Positions 10,147 through 19,646 are shown, numbered from the stretch's first letter. The stretch: DNA of 47,500 bases from Symbiodinium natans (GCA_905221605.1 CAJNDS010001335.1:1536938-1584437), one strand, 5' to 3'. Numbers and translations are program-made. Notes: a model not told the origin generated them from the letters alone.

Positions 10147-10890
10147 GTAAAGTGCGATGCCTCGGACAAACACCAGGGACAGCCGTGTGACTGGGTAGCC
10201 CAGGAACGCCCTTTCTTACTTTTTTTGTTTTTTTATTTTTATTTTTCCCCCCCCCCCAAAAAAAAAAGGGGGTTTTAGCGCTTAGGGTTTAGGGCTTAAA
10301 ACAAGGGGGCTTAGGGTTTGGGGTTTAGAATGTGGTTACTGAGCTACCAAGGTGAGAAGGGCTACTACTGCAGCAAGACCTTCAGTGCTCCCACCCGTAC
10401 CTGCCTTCACTGGGTCAACTGTGCTCGTTCATGCGACTCGGTTTTGCTGTCAAGAGACACAAAAACCAAAGCTTCCCCAACACGTGGGTATACACAAGCA
10501 AGAACTTGTTTCCCTTATTATGGGAAACTGAGTGTATGTTCCTGAACAGCAACCCAGGCTACTGCGCCAACTGGGCGCAGCTACTTGAGCAGGGCGGTGA
10601 GATCAGCAGACTCGAGAATGTCGAGGTCCGCTTCCAGGATGAAGACATCGAACACCCGACGACTGAAGTTGCAGAGACTGCCACCAGCACCAAGTGCAAG
10701 CAGTATGTGAAGTGCGATGCCTCCAACGAGTACAATGGCCAGCCCTGCAACAAGGGCTACATCTGCGAGAAGTGGGGCAATGGGCCTCAGTGTTTGCATT
10801 GGGTCAATTGCATCCACCAGTGTTACTGCAAATCCTGGGCGAATCTCCTGGAGCAGGCCTCCGAGGAAAACGAGGCAAATGTCCGCTTCT
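10147..10890 (+). CDS. Cys-rich repeat protein, three exons visible
   Basis: Two copies of a roughly 90-residue Cys/Trp repeat. Copy 1 is split: exon 10147-10186 (VKCDASDKHQGQP), 10352-10432 (EKGYYCSKTFSAPTRTCLHW then VNCARS), then 10558 on (YCANWAQLLEQGGE). Copy 2 follows without introns (VKCDASNEYNGQPCNKGYIC … CLHWVNCIHQCYCKSWANLL). Aligning the copies fixes both junctions to the base: intron 10187-10351 is GT-AG and 10433-10557 is GC-AG. The conserved Cys pattern suggests a disulphide-rich or metal-binding module, probably secreted, but no signal peptide is visible and no family was recognised. The frame stays open to 11132, but similarity between the copies ends near 10890, so an intron probably begins there. 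Confidence 0.75.
10187..10351 (+). mobile_element. Introner, family B, forming a complete intron
   Basis: The element body is 10191-10351, with ends CTGGGTAGCCC and GAGCTACCAAG, flanked by the 4-bp repeat GTGA (10187-10190 and 10352-10355). The left GTGA supplies the GT donor and the terminal AG of the element is the acceptor. Splicing leaves one GTGA and restores the Cys codon found in the uninterrupted second repeat copy. Poly-A/poly-T/poly-C runs and a few telomeric units lie inside. Confidence 0.75.
10433..10557 (+). other. GC-AG intron defined by repeat comparison
   Basis: 125 bp from GCGACT to CCCAG, followed by GCTACT; donor and post-acceptor tetramers match at three of four bases. 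The junction is set by alignment of C-YC between the two protein repeats. It carries no telomeric tract. Confidence 0.65.
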
Positions 10891-11248
10891 TACATATAGC
10901 CAGTAGTGAAAACTTTAGACTCCGCTTTTTGTTGGAGTTCCTGATTGGTTTAGTAGGGCCTTATATATTCAGTCCGGCATGTTTCTATGTCCATGGCTAT
11001 TGGAGAAGTAAGGCTTTGATGACGCCGACGTTCTGGATGCGTAGCCGCCATTTTCGGCGGCTCTCCACACTGTTCCCGCTGCCGGAGCGCTTCGGGACTT
11101 CGGCGTCGCTCAGAATCCGCCCCATGCGCTGATTCTTCCTCGCATGAACCGCCGGCGAATTCGCATGCCTGTGACCTCACGCGCCATCAGATAGAACGCC
11201 TGGGTTTTATGGTGCTTTTGCATGGGCTCACCCTGTAACCCTTATGTA

Positions 11249-11352
11249 TAGGGATGTTTTCCCTTATACTACCAGTCCTGAATAGGGATTAAACTAGGGG
11301 GTACGAGAATCCCTACTAAGGACTGTTCGTATGCGGGAGAACGTCCCAACTT
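11249..11352. mobile_element. MITE family D copy
   Basis: Palindromic element with ends GGGATGTTTTCCCTTATACTA and its degenerate complement GGGAGAACGTCCC. Inner arms contain AGTCCT…AGGGATT and AATCCCTACTAAGGACTGTT. Related copies: 18437-18558, 20643-20749, 23551-23638, 42831-42932. Confidence 0.75.
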
Positions 11353-11557
11353 ATAAACAAGTCCTTGTTCAACTGGTGGCCCTAACCCCCAATCCGTAAA
11401 TCACACGCGGTCAGAGGCATGTGCACAGACAGAGGAGTACAGCACGCCCGATAAACGCCTAATCTGTAAATCGCCTCCCAGCAGGATACTGAAATTTCAC
11501 AGGCGTTGGTCCTTTGCTTTCACATGGGTAGTTCTCTAGATGAGGGTCCCTTCTGAG

Positions 11558-11581
11558 GACAAGATGGTGGTGGTACTGCTC
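11558..11581 (+). CDS. Candidate 24-nt microexon
   Basis: Eight codons (DKMVVVLL) between TCTGAG and the canonical donor GTAAGT. Donor quality is the main support. Confidence 0.35.
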
Positions 11582-11867
11582 GTAAGTTCGTCTTGTGGGG
11601 TCTACAGGGCTCCATTTAACGTTTTTGTCGTTTCGTTGGGGGTTTAAAAGTCAAGGGTTCTCAGTGTTGCGAAGGCCCAAAACTTCAAAACCCTGCAATC
11701 CCTTGAGCCCTCGCCCCTTCCGAGCCCCAGACCCGAAACTAAACCCCCAAACGCTGCAAAGCCCAAACCCTCGACCCCCAAACGCTGCAAGCCCCGAACC
11801 TAAACCCCTCAACCCTAAACCCTAAACCCTAAACCCAAGGCCTTGTATCACTGTCCTCCTTGTGCAG

Positions 11868-12530
11868 GTTGAAGGCAAAGTGTGAGCAGGCATCTGAGAT
11901 CCTGGAGGCCGGGAGCGTTGGGTTGAGGCCGCAGGGCTGTGGGGTTTAAGCCCTTTGTCCCAAACCCCGAACACCAGGGTTTAGGGTTTAGGGTTTAGGG
12001 TTCAGGGTTCAGGGGTTAGGACCCCAAAGCTTGAACCCCAAACCTTAGCAGCTTAGGTTCTGAAGAATGGCTCAGGGCAGGGAAGTTGGAAGTTGGTCCG
12101 GGCGAGGGCTCCTTGCGTCACGCTTCTTGGGGTCGCAGTTGGTGTTCCGCAAAAATAGGGGTGCCCTTCTTAGGGGGCTCCTGTAAGAAGGATTGTAGTA
12201 GATTGGGGGTTTCCTAAGGGAGCCCCCATGTTGGGAAATACCCCCCCACCTGCCCTCGATATTTTCCGGCTTCGGGGCTAGAGGCTTCGGGCAGTTGATG
12301 GCTGGTCAGTGTCTCCGGACAGCCTACACTCCCACTGCCTACCGCCAAGGTGCAGAAAAACAGCGATAAGGCTGAGGAGGACCACCCAAAGCGACAAGCC
12401 CTTCTCGTGTTCACGATCCCCCTAGGCCCTAGGTTTGGAGCATGAAGATTCTTCACGTGCCTTTGGGTCTGCGTCCGAGGTTCCTCTTCAGGAGGCTTCA
12501 GAATCCTCCTCTTTGGGTCTTTTGCTTAGG
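11868..12530 (+). CDS. Three-exon gene piece with 7-bp duplication
   Basis: Exons 11868-11916 (LKAKCEQASEILEAGS), 12057-12131 (VLKNGSGQGSWKLVRARAPC…) and 12350-12530 (VQKNSDKAEEDHPKRQALLV…). All junctions are phase 0; donors are GTTGGG, GTCGCA and GTCTCG. The third exon is open to about 12425, then continues one frame over (LEHEDSSRAFGSASEVPLQE…). The switch coincides with two adjacent CCCTAGG copies, and removing one would restore a single frame. Either this is a frameshift or the sequence around 12419-12432 is wrong. The peptide is acidic and polar; no family recognised. Confidence 0.5.
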
Positions 12531-12935
12531 GTCTCGGGTGTATGTTCAGCAAGTGTATCGGAGTTGAGGGTGCATCCTCCAAAGCCTCAAGCAACAACCC
12601 CCCACCCCCCCCCCCCCGGAAGAGCTTCACATGGGTTTTGGGTTTAGGGGGTTCATATGTATAGGGTTGATAGGGTAGATAGGGTTTATAGGGTTTATGG
12701 GGTTTACAGGGTTTGTAGGGTTTACAGGGTGTAGAGTGTTTATAGGGTTGATAGGGTTTATAGGGTTTACAGGGTTTAGAGGGTTCATAGGGTTGATAGG
12801 GTTGACAGGGTTGAGGGTTCTGGCACCTTGTGTTTCGCTTCTTGACAGGGCCCTGGGTTGCCTGTATGAAACTGAACCCCTAAACCCTCAACTTCCGAAA
12901 CCCGAACTAAATCCCTACATCCTAAAAGAGGCTGG

Positions 12936-13078
12936 GTGGTCTTTAGTAGGGAATGAGGGAATGCCTAAACCCGAAACTTCAACCTCTTAAGCCCTAAACC
13001 CGAAACCCCAAGCCCCAACCCTAACAACCCCGCAAATTGGTATAATATAGGGCCTCAATTCCCTCATTCCCTACTAAG
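12936..13078. mobile_element. MITE family H copy
   Basis: Ends CTTTAGTAGGGAATGAGGGA and TCCCTCATTCCCTACTAAG are inverted complements. A lone right end recurs at about 44500-44526 (TCATTCCCGACTAAG), directly fused to TTTAGGG units. The interior holds degenerate CCCTAAA units and part of an open frame that is probably not coding. Confidence 0.65.
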
Positions 13079-13114
13079 AACCAGGGGGAGACCCCAGCAG
13101 GTACGAAGCCTAGC

Positions 13115-13158
13115 TCAACCGAACATGGTGCCAGAGAAAATGGCTTTCTTGGAGGAGG
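13115..13158 (+). CDS. Candidate exon
   Basis: After CCTAG and before GTTTAGGG: two bases plus QPNMVPEKWLSWRR. The donor is the start of a telomeric tract. Phase to neighbours not resolved. Confidence 0.35.
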
Positions 13159-13309
13159 GTTTAGGGTTTCGGGTTCAGGCTTCTGGGTTTAGGGTTTAGT
13201 TAGGGCTTAGGGCTGAGGGTTTAGGAACGTTTAATGTTCAACGCGGCCCGTCGCACGCCTCGACCACGCTGGCGGAAAGCGCCGGGGGGTCTTGTCTTTT
13301 GGTTGGTTG

Positions 13310-13449
13310 CTTGGAGGTTCACGGTGTTTCCTGACCAATTATAACTGTACTTAGAACTGTACTTATAAGCATATTAGGGCACTTAAGGGGCTCATAAGTG
13401 GGTTGTAAGTACAGTTATACTTGGTGAATAAGTACCATGAACCTCCAAG
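13310..13449. mobile_element. MITE family C copy
   Basis: Long inverted ends CTTGGAGGTTCACGGT and ACCATGAACCTCCAAG, with inner AACTGTACTTA…TAAGTACAGTT arms. Other copies: 17980-18086 (left end lost), 28290-28406, 33534-33636 (diverged), 43989-44181 (interrupted by telomeric units). Confidence 0.8.
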
Positions 13450-13527
13450 TGGGGGTTTGCCATCAACTGGCCTCACCAAATAGCATATCTCAAGTTTAAG
13501 TAGGGTGCAGGATTAGGGTACCAGCAG

Positions 13528-14215
13528 GGTTTGGATGCTGTCCAGTTGCGGGCAGGAGATTGAGAAGCTCACGCGGGAGATAGAGAAGGCCGCTGACGGA
13601 AACCTTGTAGCCCTGAAACCGTTGGGTTTAGGGTTTAGGGTTCAGGGTTCAGGGTTCAGGGTTCAGGGTTCAGGGTTTAGGGTTTAGGGTTCTTTAGACC
13701 GCGAAATACCTCCAAATTGAACCCTCAACCCTTGCGCCAGGCAGAGAGGGGAGGGGGGAACTCGGGGCCAGAGCAACGTGGGACGTGGATGTTCAGCTTG
13801 AGAGTCAGGGTGCCTCAAAGTTTTAGGATTTGGGGTTTAGGGTTTGGGGGTTAGGGTTTAGGTTCAGGGGTTCGTACCTTCGGAGCGGAGGGGACCCAAA
13901 CCCCTCGCAGAAGAACAAAGCGAACCCCTTAACTGGCCGCCGCAAAGGTTTGTGGGGTTGAGAGTTCAGGTTTAGGGCCCACCGACAACCTTCCGCAAGT
14001 GCGAGTCAAAAGCCTACCCAGAGATCCCCTAAATCAAGGAAATTACAAGGGGCTTAATACTATGATTTAGGGGTATATTAGGAGCTTCATACTATTATTT
14101 AAGGTATATTAGGGGCTTCATATTCTGATGTAGGGGTATATTCCTTAATTTACAGGGTGTTTGGGCTCTCTGGGTCTAAGCTCTACCTGCTCGAGCTCGA
14201 ACGCCGCAAATGCAG
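13528..14215 (+). CDS. Five-exon gene piece, helical/basic
   Basis: Exons 13528-13606 (VWMLSSCGQEIEKLTREIEK then AADGNL), 13741-13803 (AERGGGNSGPEQRGTWMFSL…), 13911-13947 (KNKANPLTGRRK), 14000-14022 (RVKSLPR, GA donor) and 14181-14215 (LYLLELERRKC). Phases agree at all four junctions. The first exon has a heptad-like charged helix. The fourth intron is mostly an AT-rich element (14023-14160). The 52-bp third intron is very short. Function unknown. Confidence 0.5.
14023..14160. repeat. AT-rich inverted element with triplicated 33-bp unit
   Basis: Ends CCCTAAATCAAGGAAATTAC and TTCCTTAATTTACAGGG are roughly inverted. The centre is about three copies of a 33-bp unit containing TTCATACTAT and GGGGTATATTAGG. 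It fills the intron between exons 14000-14022 and 14181-14215. Confidence 0.55.
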
Positions 14216-14383
14216 GTCAAGGCGTTGCCGCTCAGCGCATATTTAGGGTTGAGGGTTTAGGGTTTCGGGTTCCAGGTTTAGGGTTGAAAGTTTAGGGTTG
14301 AGGGTTGGGGGTTTAGGGTTTAGGGTTTTGGGTTTGGGTTGCAGGGTTTAGGGTTGAAAGTTTCGGGTTTATAGATTGGGGAG

Positions 14384-14816
14384 CGGTGGGGGGGGATACC
14401 CAGCTTCGGGAGGTCTTGTGGCCAAGGCTTTTCAACAGGATGTTCATGGTTTCCCACTGGGCCTCAGGCACAGCTGGGAGGATCCCATGGCCAAGCTTCC
14501 CTTACATCCTTCAAAGGGTTCTGAAGTCTGGACACTTGGGTTGTATGCGGTATGTAGGGCGTATATGAAGCAGGGTTTATATTACTCTTATTGGTGAGTG
14601 TATATAAGGTTCCTTTTTAAAAGTTGGTGAGTGTATACCTTGGGTGTCCTTTTGGGGGTACAAGAAATATATACCCTATCTCATCTATCCTTGCGAAGCT
14701 TCACCATTGATCAGTTAATTCACGTTCTCGACCACTGATGTTGTGTGCTTGCTAACCGTGCTTAGTACAAACCTAAGCTGTCTCACCTTGATATGATTCA
14801 CGACCTCCGGTCCGCA
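14384..14816 (+). CDS. Two-exon gene piece, hydrophobic/basic
   Basis: The first exon ends at 14553 and begins near 14384 after GGGGAG (start uncertain). It encodes DTQLREVLWPRLFNRMFMVS and then HWASGTAGRIPWPSFPYILQ…LGCMRY. The second exon, 14778-14816, encodes LSHLDMIHDLRSA. Both junctions are phase 0, with donors GTAGGG and GTACAA. The intron 14554-14777 contains a complete MITE of family F, and the next donor at 14817 is the first base of a second family F end. Codon use is good. Not recognised. Confidence 0.5.
14560..14692. mobile_element. MITE family F copy 1
   Basis: Ends ATATGAAGCAGGGTTTATAT and GAAATATATACCCTATCTCAT. Internal GGTGAGTGTATA occurs twice. Its reverse complement recurs at 25104-25240, and its right end recurs alone at 14817-14848. 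Confidence 0.7.
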
Positions 14817-14892
14817 GTACAAGAAATATATACCCTACTTCATATAGGGGGGTCCCTTTTTAAGGGCGCATACTAAGGGACCATGCAGGTAT
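14817..14892. mobile_element. MITE family F end fused to family E-like sequence
   Basis: Begins GTACAAGAAATATATACCC like the family F right end, then continues into GGGTCCCTTTTTAAGGGCGC, typical of the element family at 32224 and 46255. The initial GT is the donor of the preceding exon. Confidence 0.5.
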
Positions 14893-14977
14893 ACCCTAAG
14901 AATCACGCTAAGCCCCCTAAGCCCCACCTACGCCTCAACTCCTGAACGTGCGGAAGCCGAGGTCTCCAAACCCTAAA

Positions 14978-15180
14978 CCCCAAACCCTAAACCCCAAACC
15001 CTAAACCCCAAGCCCTAGACCCTAAACCTTAAACCCTAAACCTTAAACCCTAAACTCTAAACCCTAAACCCTAAACCCTAAACCCTAAACCCTAAACCCT
15101 AAACCCTAAACCCTAAACCCTAAACCCTAAACCCTAAACCCTAAACCCTAAACCCTAAACCCTAAACCCTAAACCCTAAC
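14978..15180. repeat. Long interstitial telomeric array (CCCTAAA)n
   Basis: About 28 C-strand units, the last 18 or so perfect. It ends in CCCTGAG, which supplies the acceptor of the exon at 15205. Confidence 0.95.
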
Positions 15181-15204
15181 CCTGAAACCCCCCAAAACCC
15201 TGAG

Positions 15205-15262
15205 GTTGGATCTGCAGCGACAGGCCGAGTCGGCGGTTGCACCAGGAGTCCCGGATCGTTTT
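15205..15262 (+). CDS. Exon, product unknown
   Basis: Follows CCCTGAG; LDLQRQAESAVAPGVPDRF, then donor GTCCCA. It is flanked by C-strand units upstream and G-strand units downstream. It ends in phase 0, compatible with the exon at 16215, although other exons may lie between. Confidence 0.45.
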
Positions 15263-15589
15263 GTCCCAACACAGGGTTTAGGGCCTTAGGGTTTAGGGTT
15301 TAGGGGTTTAGGGTTTAGGGGTTTAGGGTTCAGGGTTCAGGGTTCAGGGTTTAGGGTTTAGGGTTTAGGGTTTAGGGTTTAGGGTGGCATTGCTGTGGTC
15401 GCATGTGTTTGTCTGGGTGAGTGCAAGGTGGGGGAGGAAGCCTCCGATGTGGTTTTTTTTTTAGTGTCTAGGGTGTTGGCTTTAGGGTCTACGTTTAGGT
15501 TGAGGTCTCAGGATAGGCTCGGGTGTTGGGGCGGGGGGGGGGGTTTGGGCTACTGTGCTCGTTTCAGACTCGACCTACACGTCATGGCA

Positions 15590-16090
15590 AGAATGCTGTC
15601 GCCCAGTGTGAGACTTCCTTTTTTTATTAAGGCTTAGTAAGCTAGATGCTTGTTTGGAATATTTTTTGTGCTGCATGTAAGTTCTTGTTCAAGTTTGGTC
15701 ATGCTGCAATTATAAGTAGCATTTTACGAAGAATGCTGCTGCACTGTCTTTCGCTATTGCTATCGTCGTCTAATTAAAGTACGTCTCTCTTTTCATACAC
15801 CCTCAAGTCAACCTGGACCTGCATTGTGATAACTTGTTCAGAATAAAGTAAGGCGAAGCAGTTGACATTTAGACATTTCGACTGAATTCCTGGTATTGTG
15901 ATGAGTCGAACTTACTGTAACCGATTGCATTGGCGATGTTACACAACAACCAAAGTTCAGTATGCATGCCGGGAAGGAGTGCCTTGCATTCGGGACTTTG
16001 GGGGCTGGCGAAGGTGTTGACAGATTTTTGGTTGTAGCCTGTAGGTGCGGTTATATTTTTTGTCCTGCGCAACAGTGATGAACGCATCCG
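15590..16090. other. Telomere-free stretch with competing open frames
   Basis: A candidate + strand exon after ATGAG (15907) reads ELTVTDCIGDVTQQPKFSMH…FLVVACR to about 16041 and on to TGA near 16075. The minus strand is open over 15869-16147 (…GYNQKSVNTFASPQSPECKA…). Codon use does not separate them. A short frame 15576-15615 follows TTTCAG. AATAAAG at 15842 could be a 3'-end signal. Confidence 0.3.
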
Positions 16091-16214
16091 AGCGTCCGTC
16101 CCTAAACCCCAAAACCCCAGACCCTGAGCCCGAACCCCAAACCCCAAACCCCAAGCCCTAAACCCTAAACCCTAAACCCTAAACCCTAAACCCTAAACCC
16201 TAAACCCTAACAAG

Positions 16215-17436
16215 CGCCGCACCCTCCTGGCAGGAAGAACGGTGTCCAACACTTCGGGCATGCAGGCGACTGGTTTAGGGAGTACTATACTTGAATACTT
16301 TTTTTGTCCTAAACCCTAAACCCTAAACCCTAAACCCTAAACCCTAAACCCTAAACCCTAAACCCTAAACCTAAACCCCCGATTACATAGAGCTACTTAT
16401 ACCTAAACAGTATACACTTTTTTCCCAGGGTCTTCTCCAAAGTAGGGGGTAAAGCCCCGAGACATGTCTTAGCAAGATCGGCCCCATCATTAGGCTTTAG
16501 GGCTTAGAGTTTAGGGTATAGGGGTTAGGGTTTAGGGTTGAGGGATTCTCACCCTATATATAGTTGCAATTCTCACCCTCATATGGGGCGGGGGGTTGCC
16601 AAAAACAGGGATACCCTTTTGGGGCTTCCTATAGTAAGGATGTCTGTTTTGGGGTTTATCAAAGGTAATATATAGTTGCAATAGTAGCTACCCAAAGCAC
16701 CTTTCTGAGTAAACAGGCCCCTGCATCATGTCTCTTTGGGGGACTTTGGGGTTAGGGCTTGGAAGTTTAGAGTTTGGCGGTTGCGGTCTTAGCATGTCAA
16801 GATTGCAGAAAACTGTGAATGGATTTTGAGTGCTGAAATCCTTCGCAAAAAGCCAACTCGTGAGGTTGAAAGGCTAGCATGCCTCACAGTGCCCCTATTC
16901 CCTTTCTCGGGCTCAGGTTCTCTTACCCTAAACCCTAAACCCTAAACCCTAAACCCTGAATCCTGAACCCTGAACCCTAACCCCTAAAACCGAGACCTAC
17001 TAAGACTACTCATGCTATTGTGGAAGAGCTGTGGGAGGTCACCCTTTCGCGGCCGGGATTCGACACGCCACGGAACTTGGACTTGAACGCGCTGGAGGAC
17101 GCAGGCCGAGCGCGGTTTACCCCAAACCCTAAACCCTAAGCCCTAAACCCTAAACCCTAAACCCTAAACCCTAAACCCTAAACAAGCCCTAATTTAATCC
17201 CAACACCTGAAGGGGTTTTAGTAGGGACAGCGCGGCCTTTGGGATTCATGGTTTAGGATCTAGGTTCCTTGTGGTGCTTTACTGTAACTTTAGATCTTGA
17301 GCCTTTTTGGGTCTATTGGGCTTCCTAGTAAGGCAGCTAAAAACTCAATTCATAGCTACTCTCCTAAGTCAAGGGTGTTGGTCTGAGTTTCAGAGACTAC
17401 ACGAAAGAAGCCTTGCCTCAGGATTCCACCTTCTAA
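16215..17436 (+). CDS. Four-exon gene tail ending in stop
   Basis: Exons 16215-16272 (RRTLLAGRTVSNTSGMQAT), 16831-16859 (LKSFAKSQL), 17005-17114 (TTHAIVEELWEVTLSRPGFD then TPRNLDLNALEDAGRA) and 17394-17436 (DYTKEALPQDSTF, then TAA). Phases match at all three junctions (1/2, 0/0, 2/1). Acceptors are ACAAG, TTGAG, CTAAG and TTCAG; donors are GTTTAG, GTGAGG and GTTTAC. The 558-bp first intron contains telomeric tracts and an ATATATAGTTGCAAT direct-repeat element; the second has a C-strand array. The product is acidic at its C-terminus and not recognised. This is among the best-supported models in the window. Confidence 0.6.
16555..16700. repeat. Element flanked by ATATATAGTTGCAAT direct repeats
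   Basis: The 15-mer occurs at about 16557 and 16669 around a G-rich inner section with GGGATACCC and GGGGTTT. Probably a short mobile element lying in the intron 16273-16830. Confidence 0.45.
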
Positions 17437-17649
17437 ACCTCCTCAACCAAGAAGGGTTAGGGCTTAGGGCTTAGGTCTTGGGGCTTCGGGCTTAGGGCTT
17501 GGGGCTTAGGGCTTCAGGTTTAGGGTTTTTGATGGCGTCAATTGGGGGCAGGTCTTGGCTTAAAGTAGGTTTGGGGAATCACCCTAAACCCTAAACCCTA
17601 AACCCTAAACCCTACACCCTAAACCCTGGCAGGTTTTGGGTTCATGATC

Positions 17650-17750
17650 GGGGCCTGGGGACTCCAACCTTCCTAACTATACTACAAAAACCCCCAAAAC
17701 CCTGGTTCTATGCATTAAGGTCCCTATATTAGACCGAAAGAGTTGCCCCT
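17650..17750. mobile_element. MITE family G-like copy
   Basis: Contains ACTATACTACAAAAACCCCC and TTCTATGCATTAAGGTCCCT, shared with 22510-22585 and 22645-22755. Confidence 0.45.
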
Positions 17751-17975
17751 AGCCACCAGTTGCAGGTGCTGGACTCTGCCTAGGTCTTAGGGCTTAGGGT
17801 TTAGGGTGTAGGGTTTCTTGTTTCGGGCTTCGGGTTTGGGAGTTTAGGGTCTATAGGGTTCAGCGTTTCACCCAAAACCCTAAACCCCAAATGGGTACTT
17901 CCCAAAATAGGGCCCCTTTGATACCCTAATGTCGGAAGCCCCCCAGCATCTCACCTATGATGAAGAATCTCTAAA

Positions 17976-18099
17976 CCCAGCGACCCCATGATAACTGTAC
18001 TTCTAACAATATTAGGCCATTTAAAGGGCTTAAGCGGATTACAAGTACAGATAGAAATTGGTTAATGGGTACCATGAACCTCCAAGTAAGCCCAGCGAC
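17976..18099. mobile_element. Truncated MITE family C with flanking direct repeats
   Basis: The right end ACCATGAACCTCCAAG is intact; the left terminal arm is missing. CCCAGCGACC occurs just before (17978-17988) and just after (18090-18099) the element, as a direct repeat of about 12 bp. Confidence 0.5.
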
Positions 18100-18104
18100 C
18101 TGAG

Positions 18105-18348
18105 TTCGGAGCAGCTCTCAGGGATCTGCTGCACCGACCAACGCTCCTGCACATGGGTTGTCGTGGGGCCATGGTATCCTGCCGGATGCTCCCAGATACT
18201 ATAAACCTCGTAACAAACCCCAAACCCTAAACCCCAAACCCCAAACCCTAGAACCCTATAAGTACTTACAGCACTGCCTGAACCCACCGTGGCGCTGCGG
18301 CCGCGGGAGGGACGGGGTGGGGGGGGCGACACGCGCGACCGAGCACCG
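18105..18348 (+). CDS. Two-exon gene piece, frame ambiguous
   Basis: Exon 18105-18209 (35 codons, FGAALRDLLHRPTLLHMGCR…) follows CCTGAG and ends at GTAACA. Exon 18272-18348 (HCLNPPWRCGRGRDGVGGAT…) follows TTACAG and ends at GT. The junction is phase 0. An overlapping frame of the first exon (SDLSSEQLSGICCTDQRSCT…) has higher GC3 and may be the true one. Confidence 0.4.
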
Positions 18349-18436
18349 GTTGGCACCATTTTCACCTGCCAGTCGCTGCAGATGCGTGGCGAGACGTCCC
18401 GAAAAATTTCTTAACCCTTTAAAAGCCCTAGAAACC

Positions 18437-18558
18437 TTGGGATGTTCCCCTTGTGCTAACAGTCCTTGGTAGGGATAATCTTGGGGGGGGGGGGGGGGGG
18501 GGGGGGGGTACTATGATCCCTGTTAAGGACTGTTAGTATAGGGGGGAACATCCCAACC
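18437..18558. mobile_element. MITE family D copy with G homopolymer
   Basis: Ends TTGGGATGTTCCCCTTGTGC and GGGGGGAACATCCCAAC, arms AACAGTCCTTGG / TTAAGGACTGTTAGTAT. A run of about 26 G occupies the loop. Confidence 0.75.
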
Positions 18559-18683
18559 TGAACCTGAAAAAACCAAACCTGATAAACCCTAAAGCGAAAA
18601 ACCCAAAGCCCTAGAAACCCCAAAGAATCTAAGCCCTGCACCCCTTCGAGGGTTGAGGTCTGGGTCAACTTACTTCAGGTGTT

Positions 18684-18812
18684 CCCCTACTACCCCCCTC
18701 TATACTACCCCCCCTGGGTTTCCCCCCAGAATTCAGGCTATTTAAGGATAAGTAAGCTTCATTTATGTTATTTAAGGTGGGAACCTAGGGGGGTGGTAGT
18801 ACAGAGTAGGAG
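18684..18812. mobile_element. MITE-like element with ACTACCCCCC ends
   Basis: Left CTACTACCCCCCTCTATACT and right GGGGGGTGGTAGTACAGAGT are inverted. The interior carries CTATTTAAGG / TTATTTAAGG repeats. Single copy in this window. Confidence 0.5.
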
Positions 18813-18875
18813 TAATAAACCCAAAACCCAAAACCCTAAACCCTAAACCCTAAACCCTACCCATGATTCCTTAAG

Positions 18876-18952
18876 GTGCTGCCACGCCGGATCCCTCTGC
18901 AACGCCGGATCCCTCGCGACAAGTCTCGGTGGAGGAGGAGGCGTCCCTATCC
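18876..18952 (+). CDS. Exon with tandem ATPDPS motif
   Basis: After TTAAG: AATPDPSATPDPSRQVSVEE then EASLS, ending before GAACCC (GA donor) or at the TAA shortly after. It contains a six-residue tandem duplication, ATPDPS. Acidic, likely disordered. Confidence 0.45.
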
Positions 18953-19121
18953 GAACCCTAAAACCCTCAACCCCAAAGCCTAAATTCTGGTTCCCTCAGC
19001 CGTAAGGAATTGCAGTGGTGGTTTCAAAAAAACTCGGGTTTAAGGCTGGGGGGACCCGATTCTGGGCAAGCCCATATGAGCTTATGAGCAAGCGCGAAAG
19101 CCCCCAGCCATTCAAGTAAGC

Positions 19122-19449
19122 AAGGGTAGACACGAATGCCCCAAACCATGTGCAGCGATGGAAACACCTGAACAGCGACAACCCTAAATTAATCAGCCGT
19201 TGGGTGGGCGATTGCCTTAAAATTTTCCCAAAGCCACACCTGCAGACATCAAGCGTGGACGACCAACGCCAAAACCCTGCAAAGCGATGGGAACACTTGA
19301 AAAGCGAGACCCCTCATGTTGCGTCCACTAGCACCGCCAGCCGGTTTTGGCAATCCAGTCGCTCGTATGCATTAAATTCACATACCCACGCATGGTTGTC
19401 TCGATTTGCCTTTATAAAACGGAGACTCTCACAGAAGGTCCCCCCATAA
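19122..19449 (+). CDS. ORF with two copies of a ~45-residue repeat
   Basis: Open from after a TAA at 19119 to TAA at 19447-19449. Repeat 1 has VDTNAPNHVQRWKHLNSDNP and repeat 2 VDDQRQNPAKRWEHLKSETP, showing similarity at the protein level. No start codon is clear (GTG at 19150), so it may be an exon or a fragment. No family recognised. Confidence 0.35.
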
Positions 19450-19646
19450 AACTAGATCAGCCCCAAACAGTGTGTTCAGGGCTTAGCGGCTTCGAAGAAA
19501 GGGTTTATGTAGGGATAGGGTTTAGGGTTTCGGGTTTGGGGTTTAGGGTTTAGGGTTTAGGGTTTAGGGACCTGGCCCTAAACCCTAAACCCGAAAGCCT
19601 TCGTAAACGAGCCTTTGCCAGAGCCGAGAGTTGTGCTTGCGCGCAG

